From Streptomyces sp. CNH099 (GTDB lineage: Bacteria; Actinomycetota; Actinomycetes; Streptomycetales; Streptomycetaceae): a DNA stretch of 64,000 nt. The stretch spans positions 1 to 64,000 of the forward strand of contig AZWL01000013.1 of assembly GCA_000514715.1 (NCBI GenBank), read 5' to 3'. Below, piece by piece: positions 17,980 through 26,309 of the stretch. The stretch's first letter is position 1. Each line of letters starts with the position of its first letter. The position numbers and the translations under genes were made by a program. The notes beneath the pieces are model-generated. The model did not search any database and had not been told where the DNA came from. It saw only the letters and a list, made by a program, of their open reading frames with translations.

Positions 17980-18468
17980 ATGACCGGCAGGCAGACCATC
18001 CTCGGCCGTACCCTCCGGCTCGCCCGCGCCGACGTCGACGCCCTGGTCGACCGGGCCGAGGACCCGCAGCAGACGCTCGACCGGCTCGTCCGCGACTACG
18101 CCGACCACATCCGCGAAGCGGAGCGGGCCGCCGCCACCGCCCTCGGCAACCTGCGCCTGAGGGAGGCGGACCACCGGCGGGCCACCGGCGCCGCCGACGA
18201 GTGGGGCGCCAAGGCCCGCGCCGCCGGCCGCAGGGCCGACGAGCTGCGCGCGGGCGGCGCCGCCGCGCTGGCCGGGACGTTCGACGACCTGGCCCGTACG
18301 GCGCTGGAGCGGCAGACCACCGCCGAGAGCGCGGCGACGGCCGCCGAGCCGCTGATCGCCGCGCAGACGGAGGTGGTGGAGAGGCTGAAGCAGAACCTCG
18401 ACGCGATGCGGGAGAAGCTGGCCGCCCTCGACTCCCGGCGCGACGCGGCACGGCCCGGCGCCGCCTGA
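17980..18468 (+). CDS. PspA/IM30-family protein, short form
   Basis: Phage-shock-protein-A-like membrane-associated coiled-coil protein; the family binds stressed membranes. GGGAGA lies just before the ATG. The 162-aa sequence starts with the typical QTILGRTLRLARADVDALVDRAEDPQQ-type amphipathic helix region and the coiled-coil core (LVRDYADHIREAE), then ends after LAALDSRRDAARPGAA. Homologues I know continue for another 90-100 residues past this RRD point, so the C-terminal coil is missing. The upstream membrane protein has also lost a domain. No frameshifted tail is visible downstream. Confidence 0.8.
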   Translation: MTGRQTILGRTLRLARADVDALVDRAEDPQQTLDRLVRDYADHIREAERAAATALGNLRLREADHRRATGAADEWGAKARAAGRRADELRAGGAAALAGTFDDLARTALERQTTAESAATAAEPLIAAQTEVVERLKQNLDAMREKLAALDSRRDAARPGAA

Positions 18469-18516
18469 CGGACGTCACCCGGACACCGACCGGGCACCCC
18501 GCACCGTGCTCGGTGC

Positions 18517-21042
18517 TCAGAACGCCGCCAGCAGCGCCTCCGCGTCCAGCTCCTTCTGCGGCTCGGTCCCCGGCAGCGCCAGCTCGAACCACACCGTCTT
18601 GCCGCGGTGCGTGCGCCTGCTGCCCCAGTTCTTGCTGAGCATGCTGACCAGCTGCAGCCCCCGCCCGCCCTCGTCGGTGTCCCGGGCGCGGCGGCGCCGC
18701 GGCTGGACCAGGTTGCTGTCCCATACCTCGCAGACCAGCGTGCGGTCCAGCAGCAGCCGGAGCCGTATCTCCGGCTCGCCGCCGCCGCTGCGGCCGCCCT
18801 CGCCGTGCCGGAGGGCGTTCGTCACCAGCTCGCTGACGAGCAGTTCGGTGGTGTCGATCAGCGGCTCCAGCTGCCAGGCGGCGAGCTGCGTGCGGGCGTG
18901 TTCGCGCGCGAGCGCGACCGAGCGGGGTTCCGCGGGCAGCCGCCAGTCGCCGACGGTGTCGGCGGGCAGCCCCCGGATACGGGCCGTCAACAGGGCGATG
19001 TCGTCCTCTCCGTGCCGGGTGTAGAGCGTGTCGAGCACGTGGTCGCAGACGTCCTCCAGCTGCTGCGCGGGGGCGGAGAGCGCCTTGCGCAGCTCCTCCA
19101 GGCCCTCGGCCAGGCCGTGGTCGCGGGACTCCACGAGGCCGTCGGTGTAGAGGGCGAGGAGCGCGCCGTCCGGCAGCTCGACGTCGACCTCCTCGAACGG
19201 TTCGCCGCCGACGCCGAGCGGCATGCCGGTCGGCACCTCCAGCAGCAGCGGCGGCTCGTCGGGTTCCACGACGACCGGCGGCAGGTGGCCGGCGTTGGCG
19301 ATGGTGCAGCGCCGGGTGACCGCGTCGTAGACGACGTACACGCAGGTGGCGAGGTAGACCTCGGCGGAGACGCCGCCGAGGCCGGCGGCGATCTCGTCGA
19401 GGGCGGCGAGCACCTCGGCGGGCTCCAGGTCGAGCATGGCGAGGGTGCGTACGGCGGTGCGGAGTTCGCCCATGGCGACGGCGGCGCGGAGGCCGCGGCC
19501 CATGACGTCGCCGACGATGAGCGCGGTGCGGTGGCCGGGCAGCTCGATGACGTCGAACCAGTCGCCGCCGACCTCGGTGGCGGTGTTGCCGGGGAGGTAG
19601 CGGCAGGCGATGTCGAGGCCGGCGGCCTCGGGGTCGCCGGGCGGGAGCAGGCTGCGCTGGAGGATGAGGGCGCGGGAGTGCTCGCGGCGGTAGAGGCGGG
19701 CGTTGTCGATGCACACGGCGGCGCGGGCGGCGAGCTGTTCGCCGAGGGCGGCGTCGCGTTCGCCGAAGTCCTCGCTGCCGCGGGCGCGGGAGAACTGCAC
19801 GAGCCCGACGACGGTGTCGCCGGCGACCAGCGGCACCGCGAGCGTCGTCTGCACCAGCCCGCCGTCGCCGTCGTCGGTGCCGCCGGGCACCCGGCGCACC
19901 TGGGCGGTGCGCAGCGCGGCGGCGTACGGGGAGTGGAACGGGAAGCGGTGGGTGGAGCCGACGGCGGTGCCGGGGGCGTCGGAGACGGCGCTGGCGAAGG
20001 CGACGCGGCGCAGCTCGGCGCTGCCGTCGGCGATGCCGGGGCGGCCTTCGTCGCCGTCGAGGAGGCTCTGGTAGACGTCGACGCAGGCCATGTCGCAGAA
20101 CTGCGGGACGGTGACGCCGAGCAGCTCGCGGGCGGTGGTCTCCAGGTCGAGGGAGTTGCCGATGCGGGCGCCGGCCTCGTTGAGCAGGGCGAGGTTGCGG
20201 CGGGTGCTGGCGGCCTCGCTCTCGGCGCGGCGGCGGCGGGTGATGTCGGCGGCGATGGCGGCGACGCCCATGGGCCGGCCGGTGCTGCTGTGCACCCGGT
20301 ACAGCGATATGGACCACCGCAGGCTGCCCGCCTGGCCCTCGCGGGCGTCCGCCGCGCGGGCGGCGCTCTGCGGCTCCTCGGGGGCGGGGCCGAGGATCTG
20401 CATGTCGGTGACGGGCTCGCCGGTGTCGAGGACCTGCTTCAGGGCGGCGGTGACGCGCTCGGCCTCGGGGCGCGGCAGGTAGTCGCGGGGGGCGCGGCCG
20501 GAGTGGGAGGCGACGGTGCCGCCGAAGGCGGCGGCGAAGCGCTCGTTGACGCGTACGAGCCGGAGGTCGGTGCCGAACAGGAGGAAGCCCATCGGGGCTT
20601 GGCCGAAAACGGCCTGCGAGGCGGCGAGGTCGGTCTCGATGCGGCGGAGCGCGTACGCGTCGACGGCGACGCACAGCGCGCCGCGGGCGCCGTCGGCGCC
20701 GGTGGTGGGCATGACGTACAGCTCGGCGATGCCGTCGACGGCGGGGTGCTCGGCGCCGGCCGCGTCCGTCACCGCCGGTCTGCGGTACGGCAGCAGGCCG
20801 GTCCACTCCCGTCCGTCGAGGATCTCCGCGACCTTCTCCCCCACGTCCGCCCGCTGCTCTTCCGGAACCAGCGCCAGGACGGCGTCGCGGCCCAGCACCT
20901 CGGCGGCGGGGATGCCGAGGAGTTCCTCGGCGCGGGCGCTCCACTGCTCGATGCGCCCGTCCGCGTCCAGGGCGAAGGAGGCCACCTGGATGTGGTCGTA
21001 GATAGAGCCCGGCGGACTGCTCTGCCAGAACGGTGCTCCCAC
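18517..21042 (-). CDS. PAS-PAS-GAF-SpoIIE phosphatase with C-terminal anti-sigma HATPase domain
   Basis: Cytoplasmic regulator expected to dephosphorylate an anti-anti-sigma protein and phosphorylate or bind its partner. The GTG at 21042 follows AAGGGGG and is preferred to an in-frame ATG 39 bases upstream. Rough layout of the 841 residues: PAS 15-130 (IQVASFALDADGRIEQWS), second PAS 135-270, GAF 285-460, PP2C/SpoIIE 480-680 (GGDWFDVIEL, VGDVMGRG, LALYTDGLVE), HATPase 700-835 with N-box ELLVSELVTNALRHG and G-box DEGGRGLQLV. Both enzymatic halves look intact. A second stand-alone HATPase gene lies upstream on the same strand. Confidence 0.94.
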   Translation of the reverse strand: MGAPFWQSSPPGSIYDHIQVASFALDADGRIEQWSARAEELLGIPAAEVLGRDAVLALVPEEQRADVGEKVAEILDGREWTGLLPYRRPAVTDAAGAEHPAVDGIAELYVMPTTGADGARGALCVAVDAYALRRIETDLAASQAVFGQAPMGFLLFGTDLRLVRVNERFAAAFGGTVASHSGRAPRDYLPRPEAERVTAALKQVLDTGEPVTDMQILGPAPEEPQSAARAADAREGQAGSLRWSISLYRVHSSTGRPMGVAAIAADITRRRRAESEAASTRRNLALLNEAGARIGNSLDLETTARELLGVTVPQFCDMACVDVYQSLLDGDEGRPGIADGSAELRRVAFASAVSDAPGTAVGSTHRFPFHSPYAAALRTAQVRRVPGGTDDGDGGLVQTTLAVPLVAGDTVVGLVQFSRARGSEDFGERDAALGEQLAARAAVCIDNARLYRREHSRALILQRSLLPPGDPEAAGLDIACRYLPGNTATEVGGDWFDVIELPGHRTALIVGDVMGRGLRAAVAMGELRTAVRTLAMLDLEPAEVLAALDEIAAGLGGVSAEVYLATCVYVVYDAVTRRCTIANAGHLPPVVVEPDEPPLLLEVPTGMPLGVGGEPFEEVDVELPDGALLALYTDGLVESRDHGLAEGLEELRKALSAPAQQLEDVCDHVLDTLYTRHGEDDIALLTARIRGLPADTVGDWRLPAEPRSVALAREHARTQLAAWQLEPLIDTTELLVSELVTNALRHGEGGRSGGGEPEIRLRLLLDRTLVCEVWDSNLVQPRRRRARDTDEGGRGLQLVSMLSKNWGSRRTHRGKTVWFELALPGTEPQKELDAEALLAAF

Positions 21043-21256
21043 GCGACCGCCCCCTTTGCTGATCCTGCACCGGGTACGCACCGCAGAGTATGCGGGAAGA
21101 TCCGTATCCGGAACATGGTCGTCGGGTCACGGTTCGGAACGCCCCACCGCTTCCGGCCCGTCACCGCTGCGTCTGCGAAGTGGTGCCCGCACGGCACCCG
21201 GCGCTACGCCCCCGCGCGCCCCCTTCCGTACGCCGATGAAGCCTCCCCCGTACGTT

Positions 21257-21757
21257 CTAACCAGCGGACCCCAGCTCGAACCACACCGTCTTGCCCATTC
21301 CCGCGCGCTCGATGCCCCAGCGCAGCGCGACGGTGGCGACCAACTGCAGCCCCCGGCCGCCTTCCTCGTCGGGCGCGGCCGTACGCACCCGCGGCGGCAC
21401 CGGCAGCGTGTCGGACACCTCGACGCGGATGGCGCCGCCTGCGTCGGGTCCGCCGACGGCGTGCAGGCGCAGGCCGACGGGGCCGGAGGCGTAGCGCAGG
21501 GAGTTGGTGACCAGCTCGCTGACGAGCAGGACGGCGAGGTCGCTCACGGGGTCGAGGTGCCAGGTGCGCAGGGTGTCGCGGACGACGGCGCGGGCGGTGC
21601 GGACGCAGCCGGGGTCGGCGGGGAAGCTCCACTCGGCAGGTCCGGAAGAGCCGGAGGGGCCGGGGCCGGGGCCGGAGGGGCCGGCGAGGGGCGGCACGGG
21701 GGACAGGGGCGTCACGGCGGCGTGGCGGAGGAACGGAGGGTTGCTCACACCTACCAC
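21257..21757 (-). CDS. Anti-sigma-factor-type ATP-binding protein (HATPase_c)
   Basis: Stand-alone RsbW/SpoIIAB-like histidine-kinase-fold protein of 166 aa. A Pro/Gly-rich N-terminal segment of about 40 residues precedes the ATPase fold, which shows the N-box LLVSELVTNSLRYA and G-box DEEGGRGLQLVATV, ending in the usual GKTVWFEL strand. The start is a GTG; another GTG three codons later is preceded by GGTAGGT and may be used instead. It lies about 215 bases upstream of the SpoIIE phosphatase gene. The two could act on one sigma-control circuit, but no sigma factor is nearby. Confidence 0.9.
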   Translation of the reverse strand: MVGVSNPPFLRHAAVTPLSPVPPLAGPSGPGPGPSGSSGPAEWSFPADPGCVRTARAVVRDTLRTWHLDPVSDLAVLLVSELVTNSLRYASGPVGLRLHAVGGPDAGGAIRVEVSDTLPVPPRVRTAAPDEEGGRGLQLVATVALRWGIERAGMGKTVWFELGSAG

Positions 21758-21853
21758 ATCCCAGCGGAGTTCTGTCGGATTTGCCCGACTTGAGGGGAGT
21801 GGTAGCTACATACCCGTTCTGGTGTTAAATATCACCTACATGCGTATGCAAAG

Positions 21854-22045
21854 CTACGCGGAGTTGGCGGCGTCCCCGCCGCCGGCGCGCTCCACCCGGT
21901 ATATCTGCCGCTGTCCCGCCGGTCCGAAACGGGAGACCACGCTCTCGGCCTCGGCGCGCGTGGCGTAGCGGCCGACGCGGTAGCGGTTGCCGTTCCCGTC
22001 CTCGCGGACGACGACCCACGGGCGTGCGGCGCCGCTGTCGCCCAT
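21854..22045 (-). CDS. Small SPOR-like protein
   Basis: A 63-aa soluble protein starting MGDSGAARPWVVVREDGNG; the ATG at 22045 is chosen over one 42 bases upstream because the conserved part begins here and a GGGGTGGGG tract precedes it. It contains one compact domain with the pattern RYRVGRYATRAEAESVVSRF and a C-terminal IYRVER strand, resembling SPOR-type or small DUF repeats widespread in Streptomyces. No signal peptide. It lies between a GntR gene and an anti-sigma-type gene, an arrangement I recall from other Streptomyces. Function unknown. Confidence 0.72.
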   Translation of the reverse strand: MGDSGAARPWVVVREDGNGNRYRVGRYATRAEAESVVSRFGPAGQRQIYRVERAGGGDAANSA

Positions 22046-22217
22046 AAGCCCCACCCCCAGGAGTGTCCGTCCAGGGCGCGTCCGCACGACTCCCGCCCGG
22101 CCGCCCTGCTTGCCTGCCGAATATGCCAGAGCTTACGCCCGGCATTCACTCCCCGCATACGCCTTTACACGAGAAGTGCCTTTCTCGGCCGGAAGTTCGA
22201 ATCGGGGAGGAGAAGAG

Positions 22218-22249
22218 AGCCCGGGGGCACGGCTCCCCGGGGCCGGGCT
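22218..22249 (-). terminator. Hairpin overlapping the GntR stop codon
   Basis: AGCCCGG (22218-22224) and CCGGGCT (22243-22249) form the outer arms. An alternative register pairs CCGGGG (22221-22226) with CCCCGG (22235-22240). It overlaps the stop codon of the leftward GntR gene and is a plausible terminator. Confidence 0.45.
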
Positions 22250-23000
22250 AGCGGACCGGCAGGTGGTAGCTGACGCGGTAGCGGTCGGCCGGAACGATCA
22301 CGTCCGCCGTCTCGACCGCCCGCCCCGAGGCGTAGAACGTCCGCTGGATGCACAGCACCGGCTGCCCCGGCACCGCGCCGAGCGCCTGCGCCTCCTCGGC
22401 CAGCCCCGGGCGGGTGCCGACCTCCTCCACGACGTTGTCCACGACGACGTCGATCGCCGCCATCCGCTCCACCACCCCGCGCCCGGCCAGCGGCCCCTCC
22501 TCGGGCAGCAGCACGGGCGTGCGGCCGGTGAGGGCCAGCGGCTCCCAGGAGGTGGACAGCAGCACGGGCTCGCCGGCCGAGCGGAAGACGTAGCGGGTGC
22601 GCATCACCGGCTCGCCCGCGGCCAGCTGGAGCCGGGCGGCGACGTCCGCGCCGGCGCGCTCCTGTGCGCTGCGCGACTCCCAGGAGCCGTCGACCGACTC
22701 GTCGGCCTGCTCCTGCCGGAAGGGGGTGACGTCGCCGAGGCCGCGGTAGCCGGTACGGACCAGCCGGTGCGGCTCGGGACGCGGGCGGACGTACGTGCCG
22801 GACCCGGACCGGCCCTCGACCAGCCCCTCGGCCATCAGCACCTTGCGCGCCTCCAGCGCGACGGTGTCCGAGACCCCGTACAGCCGGCGGATACGGGCCT
22901 GCGAGGGCAGCCGCGCATGCGGGGGCAGCTCGCCGCTGACGATCTTCCGGCGCAGATCCGCGGCGACCCGGAGATAGGCGGGCTGCTCACCTAGAGGCAC
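22248..23000 (-). CDS. GntR-family transcriptional regulator (HutC/UTRA subgroup)
   Basis: DNA-binding regulator of 250 aa. The GTG start has GGAG five bases upstream. The N-terminal winged helix (residues about 8-72) includes KIVSGELPPHARLPSQARIRRLYGVSDTVALEARKVL and the wing SGSGTYV. The C-terminal UTRA ligand domain (about 90-245) has GEPVMRTRYVF and VPADRYRVSYHLPV. The effector and targets are unknown. Sequence details differ from DasR, so it is unlikely to be the regulator of the nearby chitinase box. Confidence 0.92.
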   Translation of the reverse strand: MPLGEQPAYLRVAADLRRKIVSGELPPHARLPSQARIRRLYGVSDTVALEARKVLMAEGLVEGRSGSGTYVRPRPEPHRLVRTGYRGLGDVTPFRQEQADESVDGSWESRSAQERAGADVAARLQLAAGEPVMRTRYVFRSAGEPVLLSTSWEPLALTGRTPVLLPEEGPLAGRGVVERMAAIDVVVDNVVEEVGTRPGLAEEAQALGAVPGQPVLCIQRTFYASGRAVETADVIVPADRYRVSYHLPVR

Positions 23001-23190
23001 CGATTCTCCACACCCCCGTCGCCGCGGTCGCCGTCCCGGCGCACGCCATCCTTGGCCTGCACCGTTCCGGCCTCAACACGGGCGAAAGCCTGGCAACCGG
23101 CGGCCCGGCCCGCAACCCTGGGGGAGAGCTTGACGCACCGCGTCCGGCACCCCGGCGTACGCGGCGGCCTCCGGGGGTACGCCCGCGCAC

Positions 23191-24525
23191 TCAGAGGCCC
23201 AGCACCGCACGGGCGATGAGGAAGTAGATCACCAGCCCCGTGGCGTCGACCAGCGTGGTCACCAGCGGGGCCGAGATCACCGCCGGGTCGATGCCCAGCT
23301 GCCGGGCCAGCAGCGGCATCGCGGAGCCGACCACCGCCGCCCAGGAGCAGATCAGCACCAGCGACAGCGACACGGTCACCGCGATCCGGCCGTCGGTCAT
23401 GACCGTCGCCAGCACCATGCCCACGACGCCGAGCCCGACGCCGAGGAGGAAGCCCACCCGGCACTCCCGCCACGCCACCCGGGCCACGTCGCCGGGCCGC
23501 AGCTCGCCGACCGCGATCGCGCGCACCGCGGCCGTCGCGGCCTGGGCGCCGACGTTTCCGCCGGTGCCGACGAGCAGCGGGATGAACACCGCCAGCGCGG
23601 TCACCTCCGCCAGCTCCCCCTCGAACGCCTGCAGCACGCCGGCGGTGAGGGTGGCGGCGAGGATGAGGAGGAACAGCCAGATGATGCGGGCGCGGGCGAG
23701 CCGGAAGACCCCGACCGACAGGTAGTGGCCCTCGACCGGCTCGGCGCCGGCCTGCCGGGCCACGTCCTCGGTGTCCGCCTCCTCGATCAGCTCGATGGCG
23801 TCGTCGACCGTCAGGATGCCGACGACCCGCTCCTCGCTGTCCACGACGGGCAGGCCGAGGAGGTTGGCCTCCTGCATCAGGCGGGCGGCGGTCTCGGCGT
23901 TGTCCGTGGCGTAGACCCGCGGGAACTCCGTGTCCACCAGTTCGATGAGGGGGCGCGCCGGCGGGGCCAGCACCACCTCCCGCAGGGAGGCGACGCCGAC
24001 CAGGTGCCGGCGGTCGTCCACGACCGGCAGCGTGTAGACGGTCTCGGCGTCCGGGCCGACGCGGCGCACCCGGTCCAGCGCCTCGGCGACGGTGGAGCGC
24101 TCCTTCAGCAGCACCAGCTCCGGCGACATGTACCGGCCGACGGCGTCCTGTTCGTACCCGAGCAGCGGGGCGGTCAGGGCGCGCTCGCGGGAGCTGAGGC
24201 CGGCCAGCACGCGCTGGGTGAAGTTGGCGGGCGCCTCGCCGAGCAGCCGGGCGCGGTCGTCGGGGTCCATCTCCTCGACGACGTGCCGGAAGGTCTGGTC
24301 GCGCAGCCCTTCGAGGATCTTCTGCTGGTCGCCGGCGCCCAGTTCCTCGAAGACCTCGACCGCGCGGTCCTTCGCCAGCAGCCGGAAGCAGAAGACGGCC
24401 GTGACCTCGTCGGCGCGGGCGAGTTCGTCGGCGACGACGTGCGGGGGGTGGTCGGCGAGCCACTGCTGCAGCCCGGCGACGTCGTTGCCGTCGAGGAGGT
24501 CGCCGAGGCCGGTGTCCGCGGTCAT
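23191..24525 (-). CDS. mgtE: MgtE-family magnesium channel
   Basis: Magnesium-gated Mg2+ channel or transporter. The 444-aa protein has an N-terminal superhelical domain (about 10-125), a CBS pair (about 130-250; YTLPVVDDRRHLVGVASL and GLPVVDSEERVVGILTVDDA) and five membrane helices at the C terminus. The pore motif is present: GTGGNVGAQAATA, and GIDPAVISAPLVTTLVDATG with the acidic filter residue. Complete. The 190 bases between its stop and the GntR gene contain no gene or clear signal. Confidence 0.96.
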   Translation of the reverse strand: MTADTGLGDLLDGNDVAGLQQWLADHPPHVVADELARADEVTAVFCFRLLAKDRAVEVFEELGAGDQQKILEGLRDQTFRHVVEEMDPDDRARLLGEAPANFTQRVLAGLSSRERALTAPLLGYEQDAVGRYMSPELVLLKERSTVAEALDRVRRVGPDAETVYTLPVVDDRRHLVGVASLREVVLAPPARPLIELVDTEFPRVYATDNAETAARLMQEANLLGLPVVDSEERVVGILTVDDAIELIEEADTEDVARQAGAEPVEGHYLSVGVFRLARARIIWLFLLILAATLTAGVLQAFEGELAEVTALAVFIPLLVGTGGNVGAQAATAAVRAIAVGELRPGDVARVAWRECRVGFLLGVGLGVVGMVLATVMTDGRIAVTVSLSLVLICSWAAVVGSAMPLLARQLGIDPAVISAPLVTTLVDATGLVIYFLIARAVLGL

Positions 24526-24632
24526 GCCCGTACCTCCCGCCGCAACCCGACGCTGTCCGGCTTCACCCTAGATCGTGCCGATTACCCGTGCTGAGCAGGG
24601 TCGTGCCGCCGGGTGCGCCGCCGTACGAGCCC

Positions 24633-24660
24633 TTGACCCCTATTGGTCTAGGCCAATACC
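24633..24660 (+). promoter_or_regulatory. Chitinase promoter with a DasR-type box
   Basis: ATTGGTCTAGGCCAAT (24642-24657) is a near-perfect palindrome close to the DasR responsive-element core TGGTCTAGACCA known from Streptomyces chitinase and chitin-uptake promoters. TTGACC at 24633-24638 could be the -35 element, with a weak AATACC about 16 bases later; the box would then cover the spacer and -10 region, as expected for repression. It ends 49 bases before the chitinase start. Confidence 0.72.
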
Positions 24661-24706
24661 GTTCGGCGCACCGAGAGAAGCGCGATCTCCCGAGAAGAGG
24701 GTTTCC

Positions 24707-26131
24707 ATGCACCGAAGACTCGTGCGCCGCCTGGCCGTGGCCGGCTGTGCGCTGTCCCTCCTGGTCACCCCCGGCCTGACGACGGCCGGCGCCACCGCCG
24801 CGACGCCCGACGAAGCCCCCGCCGCCGCGGGCCGGCACGGCGGCCACGGCGGCCACGGCAGCCACGGCGGTCACCACGGACACGGAGGTCACCACGGTCA
24901 CGGCGGACACGGTGACCGGGACGAGGCCCGGCGCGTCGGCTACTTCACCCAGTGGGGTACCAGGGACCGCGGCTTCCTCGTCAAGGACCTCGTCACCAAC
25001 GGCACCGCCGCGCGGCTGACGCACCTCAACTACGCCTTCGGCAACGTCAGCCCCGACGGCACGTGCTTCGAGGACACCATCGAGGGCGAAGGCGACGCCT
25101 ACACCGACTACCAGCGCGGGATGACCGCCGCCGAGTCCGTCGACGGCCGGGCCGACTCGCCGCGCCAGCGGCTCGCCGGCAACTTCAACCAGCTCCGCGA
25201 ACTGAAGGCCCGGTACCCGGACCTGAAGGTCATGATGTCGCTGGGCGGCTGGGCCTGGTCGACGCACTTCTCCGACGCGGTGCGCACGCCCGAGTCGCGC
25301 CGGGAGTTCGTGTCGTCCTGCATCGACCTGTTCATCAAGGGCGACCTGCCGCGCGTCGACGGCCGCGGCGGCCCCCGCAGCGCGGCGGGCGTCTTCGACG
25401 GCATCGACCTGGACTGGGAGTGGCCCAACTACCCCGGTGACGCCGACACCGTCTACCGCCCCGAGGACAAGGAGAACTTCACCGCGCTGGTCAAGGAGTT
25501 CCGGCGGCAGCTCGACCGGGCCGAGCGCGGGCGTCCCGGCCGCGACCGGCACCTGCTGCTGACGGCGTTCCTGCCGGCCAGCGTCCACGCCATCGACGCG
25601 GGCTACGAGACCCGCAAGCTCTTCCCTTACCTCGACTACGCCACCCTCCAGGGCTACGACCTGCACGGCGCCTGGGAGAAGAACACCAACCAGCAGTCCG
25701 CGATCCACTCCCCCGACGACAGCCTGCAGCAGGTCGTCGACGACTGGCTGCAGCGCGGCGCGCCGCGCCACAAGCTGGTCCTCGGCATCCCGTTCTACGG
25801 CCGCGGCTGGCAGGGCGTCGAGGGCGGCGGCGACGGCTACCACCAGCCGGCCGCGGGCGCGGCGCCGGGCACGTGGGAGGCGGGCTTCGAGGACTACAAG
25901 GTCCTGAAGCAGTTCGCGGCCTCGGGCGCGTACGAGGTGTACCGCGACCGGAGGAACGGCCACGCCTGGCTGTTCGACGGCAGCACGTTCTGGACGTACG
26001 ACGACCCGGGGGTCGTCGCCCAGAAGGCCGAGTACATCGACGACCGCGACCTGGGCGGCGCGATGGTCTGGTCCCTGGACGGCGACGACGACGGGGAGCT
26101 GTTCCGGGTGCTGGACCGCCGGCTGGACTGA
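24707..26131 (+). CDS. Secreted family-18 chitinase with His/Gly-rich linker
   Basis: Extracellular endochitinase of GH18. The ATG at 24707 follows AGAGGG and gives a clean signal peptide (MHRRLVRRLAVAGCALSLLV, cleavage after TAGATAA). A segment at residues about 43-72 is almost only His and Gly, an unusual potential metal-binding linker. The catalytic barrel shows RVGYFTQWG, MMSLGGWAWS, the DxxDxDxE motif FDGIDLDWEW (acid Glu), LQGYDLHGAWE and the closing GGAMVWSLDGDD. No chitin-binding module follows, so this is a single-domain enzyme of about 474 aa. DasR-like control is indicated by the upstream box; a 40-bp palindrome terminates it. Confidence 0.95.
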   Translation: MHRRLVRRLAVAGCALSLLVTPGLTTAGATAATPDEAPAAAGRHGGHGGHGSHGGHHGHGGHHGHGGHGDRDEARRVGYFTQWGTRDRGFLVKDLVTNGTAARLTHLNYAFGNVSPDGTCFEDTIEGEGDAYTDYQRGMTAAESVDGRADSPRQRLAGNFNQLRELKARYPDLKVMMSLGGWAWSTHFSDAVRTPESRREFVSSCIDLFIKGDLPRVDGRGGPRSAAGVFDGIDLDWEWPNYPGDADTVYRPEDKENFTALVKEFRRQLDRAERGRPGRDRHLLLTAFLPASVHAIDAGYETRKLFPYLDYATLQGYDLHGAWEKNTNQQSAIHSPDDSLQQVVDDWLQRGAPRHKLVLGIPFYGRGWQGVEGGGDGYHQPAAGAAPGTWEAGFEDYKVLKQFAASGAYEVYRDRRNGHAWLFDGSTFWTYDDPGVVAQKAEYIDDRDLGGAMVWSLDGDDDGELFRVLDRRLD

Positions 26132-26140
26132 GCCACCGCC

Positions 26141-26180
26141 GCCGGGGCGGTGCCGGGTCCGGACCCGGCACCGCCCCGGC
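26141..26180 (+). terminator. Perfect 40-bp palindrome, chitinase terminator
   Basis: Bases 26141-26160 and 26161-26180 are exact reverse complements with no spacer, so an RNA hairpin of about 18 bp with a 4-base loop is expected, beginning ten bases after the stop. A strong intrinsic terminator without a T-tract. Confidence 0.85.
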
Positions 26181-26223
26181 CTCGTCCGCGGGCACCGCGC
26201 CGGCGCCCCCGCGCCCTCCGGGA

Positions 26224-26254
26224 TTGACCTTGACGCAACGTCAACTTCTACGGT
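26224..26254 (+). promoter_or_regulatory. MerR-type promoter with 19-bp spacer and operator
   Basis: TTGACC (26224-26229) and TACGGT (26249-26254) are separated by exactly 19 bases, the over-long spacing that MerR regulators correct by DNA distortion. The spacer contains the palindrome TTGACGCAACGTCAA (26230-26244). It sits 55 bases before the MerR gene start, so autoregulation is likely. Confidence 0.8.
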
Positions 26255-26309
26255 GGCCCCACCGGCCGGCCCGACCGGCCCCCGCCCTTCGGACGAGGAG
26301 CGCACCGCC

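Noticed and set aside
26141..26180. 40-bp palindrome considered as an insertion-sequence end or attachment site
   Set aside because: There is a single copy, no transposase or target duplication, and its position ten bases after a stop fits a terminator.
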